From contig JBDZUZ010000179.1 in assembly GCA_040255445.1 (NCBI GenBank), positions 1-6,843 of the forward strand: DNA of 6,843 bases, given 5' to 3'. The position numbers were made by a program, and so were the translations under genes. Every line of letters begins with the position of its first letter. Within the stretch, counting starts at the first letter, position 1. This DNA comes from JBDZUZ01 sp040255445 (lineage in GTDB: Bacteria; Planctomycetota; Phycisphaerae; Phycisphaerales; UBA1924). The notes beneath the pieces were generated by a model. The model was not told where the DNA came from, ran no database searches, and worked only from the letters and a program-made list of their open reading frames with translations. Positions 5,082-6,843 of the stretch are shown here, one piece after another.

Positions 5082-6843
5082 CACCCCCGCCCGACAACAC
5101 TTCCGAATCCACTCACGCAGCCACACGTGCTGACACACGCGCTGACACACGGTCGCCCGCCGCGATCCCCATCGCCACCTACCGCCTCCAGCTCACCCCC
5201 ACCTTCACCTTCGACCACGCCGCCGCCATCACGCCCTACCTCGCGCGCCTCGGCATCTCGCACCTCTACCTCTCCCCGATTTTCGAAGCCCGCCCCGGCA
5301 GCACACACGGCTACGACCAGACCGACCCCACCCGCATCCGCACCGAACTCGGCGGCCCCGAAGCCTTCGACCGCCTCGCCGCGGCCGCCTCAGCGCACAA
5401 CCTCCGCATCATCCTCGACATCGTCCCCAACCACATGGCCGCGCACGCCGCCAACCCCTGGTGGCGCGGCCTCCTCCGCGAAGGTCCCGGCTCCACCTTC
5501 GACCGCTACTTCGATGTCGCCTGGAGCGAGAACAACAACCGCATCGTCCTCCCCGTCCTCGGCTCGCCGCTCGACGAGTGCATCGACCGCGGCGAACTCG
5601 AGATCGACGCCGCCGACCCCGACGGCCCGATCGTCCGCTACTTCGACCACCGCTTCCCACTCCGCACCGACAGCCCGCTCCCCCCGCTCCCACCATCACC
5701 CGCCGACCTCCGAACCCTCCTCTCGCGCCAGCACTACGAACTCGCCTTCTGGCGCACCGGCCTCGCCCGCATCAACTACCGCCGCTTCTTCGACATCGCC
5801 GATCTCGCCGGCCTCCGCATCGAGAACGATGATGTCTTCGACACGATGCACGCCCTGACCCTCGCGCTCATCCGCGACAACAAGATCCACGGCCTCCGCA
5901 TCGACCACATCGACGGCCTCAAGGACCCCGCCGCGTACCTCCGCCGCCTCCGCGCGGCGCTCGATGAGGCATCCCCCCCGACCGCCGATCGCGCCCACAT
6001 TCCCATCCTTGTTGAGAAGATCCTCGCCCACGATGAGGACCTCCCAGACTCCTGGCCCGACGACGGCGCCACCGGCTACGAATTCCTCGCCGCCCTCACG
6101 CAACTCACCTCCTCTCCCGACGGCTTCCACACTCTCCGCTCGCACCCCGATGCCCCCATCGACCCGACATCGCGCGAGTCGTACCGGACGCTGATGCAAG
6201 CAACGCAACTCGCCAAGCTCACGCAATCCCGCGCATCAGCCGCGCAGGACCGCTTACTGCGTGCCCACGCCGAATCACGCCCAGAGAGAAACGCCTTCGA
6301 GTTCCACCAGCTCACCGTCCACTGCAAGCGCTCCGCCGCGGCGACCATCCTCGCTCCCGAACTCGACCGGCTCACGACCCGCATCTCCGCAGCACTCACC
6401 TCCGCCGCCATCACCCACGACCGCGCTGCGCTCAACCGAGCGATCATCGATCTCTCCGCCCACCTCACCCCCTACCGCACCTACATCGACTCCCGCGGCA
6501 TCACCGCCACCGACCGCGCCCGCATCACCACCGCCGCCGCATCAGCCACAGATGCGAGCCCCACAGTCCTCGCCGCGCTCGTCGACCTCCTCACCCTCGC
6601 CGGCCCCTTCGCCCACCCGCCCCACCGCGACCAGGCCATCGCCGCCGCACAGCAGTGGCAGCAGTTCTCCGGCCCCCTCGCCGCCAAGGGCGTCGAAGAC
6701 ACCGCCCTCTACCGCGACACCGCCACGCCCTGGCTCACCGATGTCGGCGCAGAACCCATCCTCCGCGAGCCCGCGGCCATCATCTCCCACCTCGCCGCGC
6801 AGCGCGAAGCCTACCTCGCGACGATCCAGTCCACGATCGGACG
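5078..6843 (+). CDS. treY: malto-oligosyltrehalose synthase (GH13), 5' part only
   Basis: Cytoplasmic intramolecular transglucosylase that converts the reducing-end alpha-1,4 bond of maltooligosaccharides to an alpha,alpha-1,1 bond, making the substrate of TreZ. 588 complete codons are present; the frame is open at the right edge and the C-terminal part is missing. Seen directly: ATYRLQL at about 33-39, HLYLSP and GSTHGYDQTDP, DIVPNHMAA with D114 and H119, NYRRFFDIADLAGLR, GLRIDHIDGLKDP with nucleophile D276, and ILVEKIL with acid/base E313. FSGPLAAKGVEDTALYR (K537) is a TreY signature. The third catalytic Asp is expected after this point and is not visible. The stretch following it is atypical: TDVGAEP stands where family members usually have NEVGG. 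The first 30 or so residues are a polar, probably disordered extension that includes a small duplicated motif. The start is set by the ATGA overlap; the catalytic fold begins near residue 33. Confidence 0.94.
   Translation, partial: MTPPPDNTSESTHAATRADTRADTRSPAAIPIATYRLQLTPTFTFDHAAAITPYLARLGISHLYLSPIFEARPGSTHGYDQTDPTRIRTELGGPEAFDRLAAAASAHNLRIILDIVPNHMAAHAANPWWRGLLREGPGSTFDRYFDVAWSENNNRIVLPVLGSPLDECIDRGELEIDAADPDGPIVRYFDHRFPLRTDSPLPPLPPSPADLRTLLSRQHYELAFWRTGLARINYRRFFDIADLAGLRIENDDVFDTMHALTLALIRDNKIHGLRIDHIDGLKDPAAYLRRLRAALDEASPPTADRAHIPILVEKILAHDEDLPDSWPDDGATGYEFLAALTQLTSSPDGFHTLRSHPDAPIDPTSRESYRTLMQATQLAKLTQSRASAAQDRLLRAHAESRPERNAFEFHQLTVHCKRSAAATILAPELDRLTTRISAALTSAAITHDRAALNRAIIDLSAHLTPYRTYIDSRGITATDRARITTAAASATDASPTVLAALVDLLTLAGPFAHPPHRDQAIAAAQQWQQFSGPLAAKGVEDTALYRDTATPWLTDVGAEPILREPAAIISHLAAQREAYLATIQSTIG
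5123..5146 (+). repeat. 12-bp tandem duplication at the start of treY
   Basis: Two adjacent 12-base units, ACACGTGCTGAC and ACACGCGCTGAC, differ at one position and are followed by ACACGG. In frame they encode TRADTRADTR within the non-conserved N-terminal extension of TreY. The length keeps the reading frame. This looks like a recent small duplication in tolerant sequence. Confidence 0.8.

Noticed and set aside
5127..5858. 243-codon + strand frame over the start of treY
   Set aside because: Ser/Pro/Thr/Ala-rich with no motif; the neighbouring frame from 5078 gives unmistakable TreY motifs and stays open to the window edge.

Overview
The window is a block of four tightly packed genes, all on the + strand, for cytoplasmic alpha-glucan and trehalose metabolism. 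It begins inside one gene and ends inside another. There are no intergenic gaps: each internal junction is a 4-base ATGA overlap in which the stop of one gene shares bases with the start of the next (799-802, 2652-2655, 5078-5081). No promoter, terminator, RNA gene, mobile element or CRISPR array is visible. There is no non-coding stretch long enough to hold one.

Layout: (1) 2-802, the 3' end of malQ (4-alpha-glucanotransferase, GH77), carrying its three catalytic acids. (2) 799-2655, treZ (malto-oligosyltrehalose trehalohydrolase, GH13), complete, 618 aa. (3) 2652-5081, a complete 809-aa GH57-family protein whose C-terminal half matches the DUF3536 type; its precise reaction is not known to me. 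(4) 5078-6843, the first 588 codons of treY (malto-oligosyltrehalose synthase, GH13), running off the right edge.

Likely joint function: TreY turns the reducing-end linkage of a maltooligosaccharide into a trehalose unit, and TreZ cuts that unit off as free trehalose. MalQ remodels short maltooligosaccharides into chains long enough for TreY. The GH57 protein probably acts on the same alpha-glucan pool, for example to release or debranch linear chains from glycogen. That role is inferred from position and family only.

Organism: a high-GC bacterium (about 70 % GC by eye) with strong preference for C in the third codon position. The sequence fits high-GC groups such as Planctomycetota (Phycisphaerae-like), but no marker gene is present and this placement is low confidence. 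The strong codon bias creates many long open frames on the other strand and in other frames; these are judged to be shadows. The item most worth following is the uncharacterised GH57-DUF3536 protein coupled between treZ and treY.
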